A stretch of 57,398 nt of DNA from Shewanella sp. OPT22 (GTDB lineage: Bacteria > Pseudomonadota > Gammaproteobacteria > Enterobacterales > Shewanellaceae), in the NCBI RefSeq assembly GCF_004168585.1, contig NZ_PGVH01000006.1, forward strand, positions 67,667 to 125,064. The letters run 5' to 3'. Made by a program: the position numbers and the translations under genes. Numbering within the stretch: the first letter of the stretch is position 1; every line of letters begins with the position of its first letter. Of the stretch, positions 18,028 to 29,956 are shown piece after piece. Below the pieces are notes generated by a model, which made no database searches, was not told the origin of the DNA, and worked only from the letters and a program-made list of their open reading frames with translations.

Positions 18028-18870
18028 CTAAACTGCTAGTTTTTGTTTTAATACTGTCGAGCTGACGTTTGGGGTATAGTCAAAGTAGACCATTTCACAG
18101 CTGACGTCAGGATACTTTCCTTTCCAGTCAGAACCTACTGAGATGGCATCAATGTCATACATGTCTACAACATACTGTTTGTTTTTAGTGACTTGAGGAA
18201 TGACCTCATCCACAAATCGATTTGATTCCAAGATTGAAATTCGTTCCTCAAACGGGATTAGTGGCGGGCGACCTTTTGACTCAATAATGAGTTCATCTGT
18301 TGAGATTCCCACAATAAGATAGTCACATAATTCTTTTGTCTTCTTTAGAATGTTTAAGTGACCTTGATGGAAGATATCGAAGCAGCCAGAGGTATACATG
18401 CGACGATATTTCTTCTGTGTATCAAGCACGGGTTTATGTTGAGCAAAATCCAGCTTTAAGGTATTAAGTAATTCTTGATGGATTTCAGATTTGAGCTTCA
18501 AATCATGCGCTAAATCTGCAGGCTTAGGCCAAGCTACGTCAGGATATTGGGCATTACAAAATGCAACGCCATTTTGGTAGCGAGGCAAAATATGAAAATG
18601 AACAGCAGGGTCGATCATCATCAACATTAGATAATTAATTTTATCAAAATTGAAACGCTTTTTAAGAATCGCTTCAATATCCGACATAATCTGTTTCTGC
18701 TCAGCAATCGCTTCTGGCGAGATTTCTGAATATTGAGTGGTACTTTCTTTACACACTAACACTAGCGAACCTAAAGTGGGTTGCTGCGGGCGCAATAAAA
18801 GGTGCCAATGTTGATAAGTCTTAATTAAACTCTCAGGGTAGTTAAACTTTTGTAATGTAGCGCTCGGCAT
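18028..18870 (-). CDS. HIT-like domain fused to a TagD-like cytidylyltransferase
   Basis: Two-domain protein of 280 residues. Residues 1-140 resemble a HIT domain (WHLLLRPQQPTLGSLVLV, then AVHFHILPRY at 89-98). The triad normally reads HxHxH; here the first position is Ala 89, while His 91 and His 93 remain. Residues 157-280 are a cytidylyltransferase: YTSGCFDIFHQGH with HxGH at 168-171, GISTDELIIESKGR, PFEERISIL and a C-terminal TPNVSSTVLKQKL. By family it should make a CDP-linked polyol such as CDP-glycerol from CTP. It is divergent from the second glycerophosphotransferase-like gene, which supports that reading. The substrate is not proven. Confidence 0.82.
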   Translation of the reverse strand: MPSATLQKFNYPESLIKTYQHWHLLLRPQQPTLGSLVLVCKESTTQYSEISPEAIAEQKQIMSDIEAILKKRFNFDKINYLMLMMIDPAVHFHILPRYQNGVAFCNAQYPDVAWPKPADLAHDLKLKSEIHQELLNTLKLDFAQHKPVLDTQKKYRRMYTSGCFDIFHQGHLNILKKTKELCDYLIVGISTDELIIESKGRPPLIPFEERISILESNRFVDEVIPQVTKNKQYVVDMYDIDAISVGSDWKGKYPDVSCEMVYFDYTPNVSSTVLKQKLAV

Positions 18871-18997
18871 AAATAAAGTTTTGCTCTAAATTTTGTTATT
18901 GTCGCAGCTATTTTAAACAAATCTTCAATACAAAGGTAATATTTTTGTCATAATACTGTGACCCAAGCTTGTTCAATAATCAATTTGAGCACAATAA

Positions 18998-20077
18998 ATG
19001 AGTCGTACCATGAAAGTTTTTTTCGATACTTTAAATGTTTATTATTTGCCTCAGTATCTTCCGATTGCTCAGCAGCTTAAAGCACACAATGTTGAAGTAC
19101 AATTCGTATGTTATCGCAATAAAAATAAGTCGTTAGGTCCCCAGCAACAAGAGCTTGAACAATGTTACTCTCTTCATTGGCTTAATGATGATGTTGAAGC
19201 GGCGGAGTATTATGCTCAGCAAAAGCCTGATTGGATTTTCTTTGGCAATGAGTTTAAGTACCTTGATAAAGTGCATCAAGTGAGTAAAACCGCTCAATTA
19301 GGGCATGGTATTGGACCAAAGCCGAGTTACTATCACAAATCTAAAACACCAATGACGGTTCGTTTCATCGAGGGTGAGCTTCGCTTAGAAAAAATTAAAC
19401 AGTTCTATCCAAATGATACTTTCATTCAAGTCGGTTTTTCTAAACTCGACCCTATTTTTGATGGTTCTGAATGTGGTTTAGATATTGAAGGTCTTGGATT
19501 AGATAAGACAAAGCAAACGATATTATATGCACCAACATTTAATCCAAGTTCTTTAGAATGTTTTCCTGATGATTGGCCATCAGAATTTGAAGATTATAAC
19601 GTGCTTATCAAGCCACACTCACTGACGTTTATGCGAGAGCAGTATAAAGGGCAGCGTAAGAAACTTGAAAAATGGTCGAAATTTTCGAACGTCTATGTAG
19701 CAAAGATGACCGACTTAAATTTGGTTCCATTTTTAAAGTCAGCTGATATTTTATTGAGTGAAGCTTCAAGTACCTTATTTGAATTTACAGCTCTCGATCG
19801 ACCTGTCATTGTTTGTAATTTCTTTAAATTGAAATGGTCATATCGTGGCCCATTTAAATACCGTTTTGAAAAACGCTTTGGAAAAGACAATGTGCTTTAT
19901 AAAGAGATCGGTCAGCATATCAATCACTATAAAGAATTGAAACAGGCCGTTACATATCAACTGTCACACAGGGATGAGTACCAACAACAACGACAACAAT
20001 ATACTGTTGATCATGTTGGCCCCATCGATGGTCAATCTTCTCAGAGAATTGTTCAGTACTTAATGAGTCATCAGTAG
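18998..20077 (+). CDS. CDP-glycerol glycerophosphotransferase-like protein (second copy)
   Basis: Protein of 359 residues of the same broad family as the 14672 gene. Shared markers are LGHGIGPKPSYYHKSKTP near residue 105, QVGFSKLDPIFDG, ILYAPTFNPSSLECFPDDW, VLIKPHSL and LLSEASSTLFEFTALDRPVI. The start is either the first ATG or the ATG five codons on. Its own 127-base divergent promoter region is shared with the HIT/cytidylyltransferase gene. It likely transfers a polyol phosphate in the LPS core pathway. Confidence 0.8.
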   Translation: MSRTMKVFFDTLNVYYLPQYLPIAQQLKAHNVEVQFVCYRNKNKSLGPQQQELEQCYSLHWLNDDVEAAEYYAQQKPDWIFFGNEFKYLDKVHQVSKTAQLGHGIGPKPSYYHKSKTPMTVRFIEGELRLEKIKQFYPNDTFIQVGFSKLDPIFDGSECGLDIEGLGLDKTKQTILYAPTFNPSSLECFPDDWPSEFEDYNVLIKPHSLTFMREQYKGQRKKLEKWSKFSNVYVAKMTDLNLVPFLKSADILLSEASSTLFEFTALDRPVIVCNFFKLKWSYRGPFKYRFEKRFGKDNVLYKEIGQHINHYKELKQAVTYQLSHRDEYQQQRQQYTVDHVGPIDGQSSQRIVQYLMSHQ

Positions 20078-20115
20078 TGTACAAGCAGGTGCAAAGACAG
20101 AAACCGTGTTTGCAT

Positions 20116-20859
20116 CTATTCGAGGTTTAATACTGTATTGAGGTCGGCAGACACTTTTCTTCTCTGTAATATCATTCTGATTCGATATTTTATGTTTCTG
20201 AAAAAAGTGCTCGAATTATTGTGTATGCCATTATTTTGTGCGGCAATTTCACTGTCAAAACCGGCTTCTTTTACACAGTATGGTTTGAGCCCAATAACAG
20301 ACAGATTAAGCTCTGAATGGAATTGGAGGTCAATATCCACAGGCCTATAAAAGTATTTTCGGCTTAAGAGTTTTTTGGCACCTTCCAAGCTAATGATATA
20401 ACCTGTCGTGCAATTTGGAACTCGTTTGTAGTTAATGCAAGTGACGTTGTTTGAAAGCTGTCGAGAGTCTATGGCCGGATTGTTTCTGTTGTCTGAGAGC
20501 TTAATGATGTCAGTATGTTTGATGTCAGTTAATGCTTCTATTATTGAATGAATGTCTTTTGAAACCGTAATGTCATCTTCTAATACAACGCTCCACTGAA
20601 TGTTGCTATCAATCATCCTTTGCCAAATTTTACGATGGCTCGCATAACAACCAATTTCCCCTAGAGAGAGGTCTCGATGGTGACAACGTTGATTTGCTTG
20701 CTCATCATACATCGATGCGACTTCAGCATTGGTGAGCTCTTTGCCTACCACTGCCTCAATAAAAGTGGCTGACAAACTCATTGAAGACAGTTGTGACTCT
20801 ATGTTTTGTCTACGGTCGATGTTTTGCGGCATGTTAATGACAAAAATAGGTAAGTCCAT
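20116..20859 (-). CDS. Glycosyltransferase family 25 (LPS core type)
   Basis: GT25 protein of 247 residues, the family of LOS/LPS galactosyl- and glucosyltransferases. Start chosen at ATG 20859, where PIFVINMPQNIDRRQNIE begins the family N-terminus; the longer frame up to 20922 only adds sequence inside the upstream gene. Other signatures are SLGEIGCYASHRKIWQRMI near residue 80-100, VVLEDDITVS with the acidic motif, and TTGYIISLEGAKKLL. It begins 1 base after the acyltransferase stop, so the two are coupled. Confidence 0.87.
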   Translation of the reverse strand: MDLPIFVINMPQNIDRRQNIESQLSSMSLSATFIEAVVGKELTNAEVASMYDEQANQRCHHRDLSLGEIGCYASHRKIWQRMIDSNIQWSVVLEDDITVSKDIHSIIEALTDIKHTDIIKLSDNRNNPAIDSRQLSNNVTCINYKRVPNCTTGYIISLEGAKKLLSRKYFYRPVDIDLQFHSELNLSVIGLKPYCVKEAGFDSEIAAQNNGIHNNSSTFFRNIKYRIRMILQRRKVSADLNTVLNLE

Positions 20860-20860
20860 T

Positions 20861-21430
20861 TTACTTTTCTTCTGTTTGTGAGTGATGAAAGGTCGGGATT
20901 GATTTAGGGTGTTTTCCTTCAATTGAGCGAAAATAATCGAGGATGATATTCATGTCTTTTTCGACATCCCCATTTGTGTGAAGGGGAGATCGAATTACGA
21001 TTTGCTTCTTTTTGAATTCTAACCCAATACAAACAATAGGGACATTGGCTTTGTGAGCAATATGATAAAACCCTGTTTTCCAGCGAGTAACAGCAGAACG
21101 TGTCCCTTCAGGAGCGAGCGCTAGCTTATAAGCATTACGGACATTAAATTCATGAACCGCTGTTTCAACTAAATTGTTATTTTTATTTCGATTTACAGGG
21201 CTTCCGCCTAATGCTCGAAATAGCCAACCCCAAGGTGGGATAAAGAGCTGATGTTTGCCAAGAAAGTGGATGTTTTCTCTTACAATAAATTTGGCCATTA
21301 CCGCAATAATGAAATCCCAATTACTGGTGTGTGGGGCTGCAATTAATATGTATTTATCGATAGGCGGCAATTCACCTTCAATTCGCCAACCCATCTTATG
21401 GAAAATCCAAGAAATGAACGACACTAACAT
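20861..21430 (-). CDS. PlsC-like acyltransferase
   Basis: Protein of 189 residues with the glycerophosphate acyltransferase motifs: HTSNWD (H-X4-D) near residue 35 and PEGTRSAVTRWKTGFYHIA near 110-130. The N-terminus is hydrophobic. The start is ATG 21430, with AGGAG 6 bases upstream; a TTG at 21433 is less likely. Members of this short subgroup are annotated as 1-acylglycerol-3-phosphate acyltransferase-like, but the acceptor may be something other than lysophosphatidate given the coupled GT25 gene. Confidence 0.82.
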   Translation of the reverse strand: MLVSFISWIFHKMGWRIEGELPPIDKYILIAAPHTSNWDFIIAVMAKFIVRENIHFLGKHQLFIPPWGWLFRALGGSPVNRNKNNNLVETAVHEFNVRNAYKLALAPEGTRSAVTRWKTGFYHIAHKANVPIVCIGLEFKKKQIVIRSPLHTNGDVEKDMNIILDYFRSIEGKHPKSIPTFHHSQTEEK

Positions 21431-21477
21431 CAATTACTCCTATTCAGCATAAAACTACACTTTGAGTGTACCTGAAA

Positions 21478-22995
21478 TTAATGATGATGGTGGACGTGTT
21501 TTTTTATTCCCAGTAATTGGCTTATGAAGTTTCTTGGTCCCATTCTCAATAAGCTTGAGGCAACTAAAATACCCAAAAATAAAGCGGACAGAACTTCGAC
21601 GGGCTGACTGAAAGTGATTGGCGGTACAACATTGATCTCAATGTTGTTTATAAGGGCCATACTGCCGATAACGATCAGCGTAATAGAAAAGATAGTCACA
21701 AGGCCAAGTTTACGCAGCTGAGACAAATACAACAGAGGTGCCACAACGAGCGTAAAGAGTACGGCCACAATATGCCAATGTTGGAAGTACAAACAGCTTG
21801 CAATGATAACGGCACTGAAACAGTTTAATCGTAAACTGATGAACAAAAAGGATAACAATAATAGCTGCATGAGTGGAGAGGCGAGAAGGCCACTCGGTTC
21901 ACCAATAATATTTAGACCTAATATAAAAAATACGATAAAAGGCGCACTTCTATCGATGAGATTTGCCAACGCAAAATGTATTGGTGAGTGTGAAGTGTAA
22001 GGTAGATTCAGTTGTGGTTTTTCTTTTGTTAGCACCAATACAGCATAAACCATCAATGACACAAGAACATGTACATATAAAAACTCGAGGCCGAGCACTA
22101 AGAAACTGAACAGCCACATTTCAGGGCCAATCAGTTTTTGAAACCAGCCTAAATGGTTTTTTTCGGTATTGGGTGTGAGTTTTAAATAAAAACGGATGGC
22201 CGCAGCAATCAAGGTTAAAACAATGACAGGCGTAATGGATAACAACCAGCCCCAAAATGCTTCTAAATTATGGATGTGGAAATCATGTTGGTGGGCACTG
22301 TCTTTGTCGAGAGTGAGCAACATTATGAGTAAAGCGATGCCAATAATGCTGCCAACACCAGCATGATATTCATAATTCCCTTGTTTATCTTCAACGTGTT
22401 CGACATGAGGTTGATGCAGTACGACATGAAGAATAGAACCTGTAACAAAGGCCTGTAAATAAACGGTGTTATCGAGGCTCAAGTTTACCAGCCAATGTTG
22501 CCCCATTAGATAGCCTAGGGCTGTCATGGCCATCATTACGCCAAGTACAACTGAAGCTGCTTTACTGCCAACTTGAGGTTTCAGTAACCACCAAATTGCA
22601 ATACCAACAGGTAACCGGTGAAGAATGATACCAAGCGCAAGTAAATGCGAGTTGTTAGGCTGATCGGCTAATACTAAGGCTCCACCGTCGGTCAATGTAT
22701 GCAGTAATAAACCTAAAACACCTAAATAAAGCGTTAATTTATGAGTGATATCTGAATATCGATGGAAAACTTTCTCGCTGGCAGTGGGTCCCCAAATGCC
22801 AATAATCACGAACAACAGTGACAACCAACCACCATGCTCGATAAGCTCTGGGAGAATATGAATCAGTACTAACCCACCCAAAGAGACGAAGATAAAGCCA
22901 TCGAGCCCTTTTTGAAGACCATTGCTCGACGCCAAATACCGGTAACATAATGGTCCGGCAAGAAGAGCTACAAAACTGGCGATTAGATAAAGCAT
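21478..22995 (-). CDS. Polytopic membrane protein, ZIP-like N-terminal half with a second membrane half
   Basis: About 505 residues from ATG 22995; upstream codons to 23055 lack a good ribosome site. Residues 1-230 look like a divergent ZIP metal transporter: HTLTDGGAL at 99-107 fits the helix-4 HNxxDG motif, while ILHRLPVGIAI at 124-134 replaces HExP by HRLP. A His-rich linker follows (HQPHVEHVED, AHQHDFHIH). The second half is another set of membrane helices including IDRSAPFIVFFILGLNIIGE, vaguely like YraQ/ArsP permeases. The C-terminus is HVHHHH. A metal-related transport role is inferred; direction and metal are unknown. Confidence 0.7.
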   Translation of the reverse strand: MLYLIASFVALLAGPLCYRYLASSNGLQKGLDGFIFVSLGGLVLIHILPELIEHGGWLSLLFVIIGIWGPTASEKVFHRYSDITHKLTLYLGVLGLLLHTLTDGGALVLADQPNNSHLLALGIILHRLPVGIAIWWLLKPQVGSKAASVVLGVMMAMTALGYLMGQHWLVNLSLDNTVYLQAFVTGSILHVVLHQPHVEHVEDKQGNYEYHAGVGSIIGIALLIMLLTLDKDSAHQHDFHIHNLEAFWGWLLSITPVIVLTLIAAAIRFYLKLTPNTEKNHLGWFQKLIGPEMWLFSFLVLGLEFLYVHVLVSLMVYAVLVLTKEKPQLNLPYTSHSPIHFALANLIDRSAPFIVFFILGLNIIGEPSGLLASPLMQLLLLSFLFISLRLNCFSAVIIASCLYFQHWHIVAVLFTLVVAPLLYLSQLRKLGLVTIFSITLIVIGSMALINNIEINVVPPITFSQPVEVLSALFLGILVASSLLRMGPRNFISQLLGIKKHVHHHH

Positions 22996-23222
22996 GGTTT
23001 TTACTTCAGAAAGATGAAAGCCGACGATTATAGCTTTATTGAGAATTAATATCACTAAGGCTGTTTGTTGGATGTCATATTGCTTTATTTAATGTTAAAT
23101 ATGAGTATAAATATGATGAAATGAAGTAATAATTTGAAGATAGTCCATCGTTTATGCTGCAAAGCGGATATACTGCAGGATTGTCTTCCGTTAAATTATA
23201 GAGTACTGAGATTCACTGAACT

Positions 23223-23816
23223 ATGGATATATTTTCTGCATCAGTTATGTTGTTTTTGATCATGGACCCATTAGGTAATTTACCTATTTTTGCATCTATT
23301 TTACGCCACTTGGATCCGGCTAAACGCCGTAAGGTGTTAATTAGAGAGCTCATTTTTGCACTGATCATAATGTTATTGTTTTTGTATGCAGGTGAATCGA
23401 TTCTCACATTTTTAAACTTACGCTCTGAATCTGTCAGTATTGCTGGTGGTATTATTTTATTCTTAATTGCGATTAAGATGATTTTTCCACAGCCTGGTGG
23501 CGTAGCGGGTTTAGCTGCAGGTGAAGAGCCGTTTATTGTACCTATGGCGATTCCTTTGATGGCTGGACCTTCGGTCTTAGCGGCGCTGATTTTACTGGCA
23601 CACACTGACAGTTCGCGAATGACAGACTGGACGATTGCACTGTTTCTTGCTTGGGGTGCGAGTGCACTGATCTTAATGTTTAATGCATTGTTTACACGAA
23701 TTCTAGGCGAGAAAGGGCTTACCGCCGTAGAGCGCTTAATGGGAATGATACTGGTCATGCTATCGGTTCAGATGTTCCTAGATGGCGTGGCGAATTACCT
23801 AAACGGTGTGCCTTAA
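23223..23816 (+). CDS. yhgN: MarC-family membrane protein YhgN
   Basis: Integral membrane protein of 197 residues, the same length as E. coli YhgN, with the MarC family signatures LFLIMDPLGNLPIF, SIAGGIILFLIAIKMIFPQP, GEEPFIVPMAIPLMAGPS and GEKGLTAVERLMGMILVMLS. Six membrane helices are expected. The biochemical function of MarC proteins is not settled. A clear terminator follows at 23840-23862. Confidence 0.92.
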   Translation: MDIFSASVMLFLIMDPLGNLPIFASILRHLDPAKRRKVLIRELIFALIIMLLFLYAGESILTFLNLRSESVSIAGGIILFLIAIKMIFPQPGGVAGLAAGEEPFIVPMAIPLMAGPSVLAALILLAHTDSSRMTDWTIALFLAWGASALILMFNALFTRILGEKGLTAVERLMGMILVMLSVQMFLDGVANYLNGVP

Positions 23817-23839
23817 ACCATCAATTGAACGACAAAGAG

Positions 23840-23862
23840 CCTCGATGATTCGAGGTTTTTTT
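23840..23862 (+). terminator. Rho-independent terminator after yhgN
   Basis: Stem CCTCGA (23840-23845) with TCGAGG (23850-23855), loop TGAT, then seven T (23856-23862). It lies 24 bases after the yhgN stop. Confidence 0.85.
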
Positions 23863-23877
23863 ATGCTTGTTTTTTGA

Positions 23878-26629
<2,752 letters not shown>

Positions 26630-26690
26630 TGATTACTCGCTAGAATAAGAAAAGTGGTTAGTTTATCACAACCAGAATTGTGATCGATAT

Positions 26691-26711
26691 TGAGGTTTGA
26701 GGTTTGAGGTT
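26691..26711 (+). repeat. Three tandem TGAGGTT heptamers carrying the ribosome binding site
   Basis: Three perfect copies of TGAGGTT at 26691-26697, 26698-26704 and 26705-26711. The GAGG of the last copy (26706-26709) is the ribosome binding site of the ATG at 26715, with 5 bases between. The others offer spare sites further upstream. Confidence 0.8.
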
Positions 26712-26714
26712 TAA

Positions 26715-27107
26715 ATGAAACGGTTATTTTTGGCACTAGCATTACTCGTAAGTATCCAGCCATGGGCTTATGCTGAAGATGAAAACAGTTATGCCTATTT
26801 CGGCTTTGAACCTGAAATCGTCACTAACTATATTGCGAACCGCAAAAAACTCGGTTTTGTTCGAGTCGGTGTGGAGTTGATGGTTCGTGGAAAGTCAGAT
26901 CTTGAAAGCATCGAAATGCATGAACCTTTGTTACGTGCTGCCATTGTTGAAATCTTAGGAAACCAGACTGAAGCGCAAATAAAATCGATGACCGGGCGAG
27001 AAGCGGTGCGTCAAGACTGCTTACAAACGGTAAATAAATTGCTGAGAAATGAAATCGGCAAAGAAGCTGTAGTGAATTTGCTGTTTACTAAGTATTTATA
27101 TGACTAG
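26715..27107 (+). CDS. FliL-like periplasmic protein
   Basis: Protein of 130 residues with an N-terminal signal peptide MKRLFLALALLVSIQPWAYA and a FliL-type domain: FGFEPEIVTNYIANRKKLGF near the start, ELMVRGKSDLESIEMHEPLL in the middle and VNLLFTKYLYD at the end. It is a known short FliL-like neighbour of ubiC in this group of bacteria, outside flagellar operons. Function unknown; it has no membrane anchor after signal removal. Confidence 0.82.
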   Translation: MKRLFLALALLVSIQPWAYAEDENSYAYFGFEPEIVTNYIANRKKLGFVRVGVELMVRGKSDLESIEMHEPLLRAAIVEILGNQTEAQIKSMTGREAVRQDCLQTVNKLLRNEIGKEAVVNLLFTKYLYD

Positions 27108-27232
27108 GCCCTCGGACATACGACAAACTAAAGGTTCAATTCAACTCAGGGGGCTGATCAGAAGCGCTTGATGTTGCCTCAAGTCATACTGTGGTCAAGC
27201 GATGACGCATCATGAGCCTCTATTTGCACTAA

Positions 27233-27256
27233 AAAACCGCTACAATGAGCGGTTTT
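27233..27256 (-). terminator. Terminator after pckA, symmetric
   Basis: Arms AAAACCGCT (27233-27241) and AGCGGTTTT (27248-27256) with a 6-base loop. T-tracts exist on both strands, so it can serve pckA on the minus strand and the FliL-like gene on the plus strand. Confidence 0.8.
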
Positions 27257-27274
27257 TATTATGACTAAATCAAA

Positions 27275-28816
27275 TTATGCTTTTGGGCCAGCATTTTTGA
27301 TCACATCAGAAACCTGATACTTCTCAAAGTTAGCATTAAACTCTTTGGCAAGTTGATCCGCATATTCATCATACTGAGCTTTATCTTCCCAAGTGTTGAT
27401 AGGGTTCAACAATTCATCTTTAACACCTGAAATCTTTGTTGGAATACTTAAGTTCAGCTTTTCAATATGCGTCGTTTCAACGTCTTTTAGTTCACCATTA
27501 ACGATGGCATCAATAATGGCACGAGTTGTTGGAATATCGAATCGTTTGCCTACACCATATGGCCCGCCAGTCCAACCTGTGTTCACTAGGTAAACTTGGC
27601 TACCAAAGCTTTCGATACGCTCCATTAATAGCTCAGCATACACGCTTGCAGGTCGTGGGAAGAATGGCGCTCCAAAACATGTGGAAAACGTTGACTGAAT
27701 CGCAGCAGTAGAGCCGACTTCTGTCGAACCAACTTTAGCGGTATAGCCCGATAAGAAGTGGTAAGCCGCTTGTTCTTTTGTGAGCTTAGATACTGGAGGT
27801 AAAACCCCTGAAACATCACACGTTAAGAATACAACCGCAGATGGTTCGCCACCACAGTTATCTTCTTTACGCTGTGCAACATGTTCAAGCGGATAGGCTG
27901 CGCGACTATTTTCTGTCAGGCTGGTATCATCAAAGTCTGGAGTGCGAGAGTCATCTAGCATCACGTTTTCAAGTACCGTTCCAAAACGAATTGCATCCCA
28001 AATCACCGGTTCATTTTTCTGGCTTAGATTAATGCATTTTGCGTAACAGCCGCCTTCAATATTGAATACACCACCCGGTGCCCAGCCGTGCTCATCATCA
28101 CCAATTAAGAAACGCTTTGGATCGGCTGAAAGGGTTGTTTTACCCGTACCAGATAGGCCGAAGAATAGAGTCGTATCACCATCATGACCAACGTTCGCTG
28201 AGCAATGCATTGGTAATACACCTTTCGCTGGCAACAAGAAGTTTTGTACCGAGAACATCGACTTCTTCATTTCACCAGCATACTTTAGGCCAGCAAGAAG
28301 CACTTTGCATTGAGCAAAGTTAATGATCACCGTCGCATCCGAGTGCGTACCATCACGCTCCGGATCACACTCGAAGCCTGGGGCATTGATGATGCTCCAA
28401 GTATCTTTGCCCGCTTTGTTGAAATGCTCAGGAATAATGAACATGTTGCGTGCAAATAAATGATGCCAAGCATATTCTGTCGTCACATTTACGGGTAGGT
28501 AATGCTCTGGATCCGCACCGACTTCAAGATCAGAAACAAACACTTCTTTGTCAGCAAGGTACGCTTCAACTCGGTCCCATAATGCGGTGAATTTATCTTC
28601 TGCGAAAGGCTTGTTTACATTACCCCAATCGATTTCGTTTTCAGAAGACGCTTCTTTTACGACAAAACGGTCATTTGGAGAACGCCCCGTACGTACTCCA
28701 GTTCTTGCGACTAAAGCGCCTTTTGCGGTTAGCTGTGCTTCTCCACGTGCAAGTGCGATTTCAACTAATTCTGCAGTGGTTAAATTAGCATGAATGCGAT
28801 GTGATCCATCGGCCAT
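27275..28816 (-). CDS. pckA: Phosphoenolpyruvate carboxykinase (ATP)
   Basis: Gluconeogenic enzyme that converts oxaloacetate and ATP to phosphoenolpyruvate, CO2 and ADP. Start chosen at ATG 28816 because GGAGAG lies 8 bases before it; the earlier ATG at 28831 overlaps that site. This gives 513 residues, shorter than the 540 of E. coli, as in Shewanella. Motifs in order: [14 protein letters not shown], the P-loop [24 protein letters not shown], and [18 protein letters not shown]. It is followed by its own terminator. Confidence 0.95.
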   Translation of the reverse strand: MADGSHRIHANLTTAELVEIALARGEAQLTAKGALVARTGVRTGRSPNDRFVVKEASSENEIDWGNVNKPFAEDKFTALWDRVEAYLADKEVFVSDLEVGADPEHYLPVNVTTEYAWHHLFARNMFIIPEHFNKAGKDTWSIINAPGFECDPERDGTHSDATVIINFAQCKVLLAGLKYAGEMKKSMFSVQNFLLPAKGVLPMHCSANVGHDGDTTLFFGLSGTGKTTLSADPKRFLIGDDEHGWAPGGVFNIEGGCYAKCINLSQKNEPVIWDAIRFGTVLENVMLDDSRTPDFDDTSLTENSRAAYPLEHVAQRKEDNCGGEPSAVVFLTCDVSGVLPPVSKLTKEQAAYHFLSGYTAKVGSTEVGSTAAIQSTFSTCFGAPFFPRPASVYAELLMERIESFGSQVYLVNTGWTGGPYGVGKRFDIPTTRAIIDAIVNGELKDVETTHIEKLNLSIPTKISGVKDELLNPINTWEDKAQYDEYADQLAKEFNANFEKYQVSDVIKNAGPKA

Positions 28817-29044
28817 GAGTGTACTCTCCATTTGGGTGCAAGATGTCTAAGTTCATTCTTATAAATGAGTAGATTTGTCGCTCTTAATTGTCGACTTTTT
28901 ATATATTCGGCAACCACCTAAAGGTGCTTTTTTTACCGTAGTTTTATGGGCGCAGATTGTAACGTAAACGACAACAAAAGTGTCATAAATGGCATTTGGT
29001 TAAGAAAACAGAGAGTTCTGTTATTTGATAAATAAAAGGGGATA

Positions 29045-29069
29045 TAAAAAAGCCAGCTAAGCCGGCTTT
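29045..29069 (-). terminator. Rho-independent terminator after hslO
   Basis: Stem of AAAGCC with GGCTTT plus a GC inner pair (29049-29069); on the minus strand it is followed by a run of T (complement of 29045-29050). It lies 18 bases past the hslO stop. Confidence 0.75.
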
Positions 29070-29086
29070 AGGCAGTGAATCATGAG

Positions 29087-29947
29087 TTATTGAACAGTCT
29101 CATTAACTAGAGCGCCTTTGAACAAGGCTTCTACATCAATGCTGTCAAAGCGGTAATGGGTATTACAATATTCACAGCCCATTTCTACCACACCATGTTC
29201 GGCGATCACACTGTCTACTTCTTCTTTAGAAATCGTTAACAATGCTTTAGCAGTTCGTTCTTTTGAGCAGCTACATTTAAACGTGACGTCATCGGCATCG
29301 AACAAACGCACTTCTTCTTGATGATACAACCGATGCAAAACATCAGTTGCGTCTAATGACAAGATTTCTTCTTGTTTGAGCGTTGCTGTGAGCTGATTTA
29401 AATGATCAAAATCTTCAGTATGCATTTTTTCTGAAGGGAGGACTTGTAAGAACATACCACCGGCACGTTTGCCATCTGCGAATAAATATAAACTTGTCGG
29501 CAGCTGCTCAGATTGTATAAAGTAATCTTCAAGACACGCAGCAAGCGTTGGCTTTTCAAGTGCAACAACGCCCTGATAGCGCTCTCCATCTTCTGGCGTA
29601 AGGGTAATGACAATATAGCCTTTACCAAACAAGGTTTGTAAGTTTGCTGTGTCTGCAAGATCACCTTGCCAGCGAGCAATGCCACGTAACTGCTGTTGAT
29701 CATTACCATTAATTACGGCAAGAGAGACAGGCCCGTCACCTTGAATTTGTACAGCAATATCACCCTTAAATTTCAGCGTAGCGGTAAGCAGTGAGCTGGC
29801 TGCCATAAGTTCGCCCAAGAGCAATTGTAAAACTTTTGGGTATTCATGGGTTGAAAGTATGTGCTGATAACTTTCTTCTAATTGGACTAATTCGCCTCTA
29901 ACGTCGGCATTTTCGAACAAATAGCGATGTAGCTTGTCTATACTCAT
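29087..29947 (-). CDS. hslO: Redox-regulated chaperone Hsp33
   Basis: Cytosolic holdase of 286 residues that is switched on by disulfide formation under oxidative stress. The C-terminal zinc centre is intact, CSCS (CXC) near residue 232 and CEYC (CXXC) near 265. The N-terminal domain has the family entry [11 protein letters not shown] and [20 protein letters not shown]. It follows hslR by 9 bases on the minus strand, as in E. coli. Confidence 0.96.
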   Translation of the reverse strand: MSIDKLHRYLFENADVRGELVQLEESYQHILSTHEYPKVLQLLLGELMAASSLLTATLKFKGDIAVQIQGDGPVSLAVINGNDQQQLRGIARWQGDLADTANLQTLFGKGYIVITLTPEDGERYQGVVALEKPTLAACLEDYFIQSEQLPTSLYLFADGKRAGGMFLQVLPSEKMHTEDFDHLNQLTATLKQEEILSLDATDVLHRLYHQEEVRLFDADDVTFKCSCSKERTAKALLTISKEEVDSVIAEHGVVEMGCEYCNTHYRFDSIDVEALFKGALVNETVQ

Positions 29948-29956
29948 GTTTGGTTC

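Noticed and set aside
20087-20117. Terminator hairpin between the second glycerophosphotransferase-like gene and GT25
   Set aside because: Pairing needs two G-U pairs and breaks after ten pairs, with no U-tract. Too weak to list as a feature.
28078-28323. Plus-strand ORFs opposite pckA
   Set aside because: Mirror frames of a highly conserved gene, without ribosome sites or recognisable protein features.
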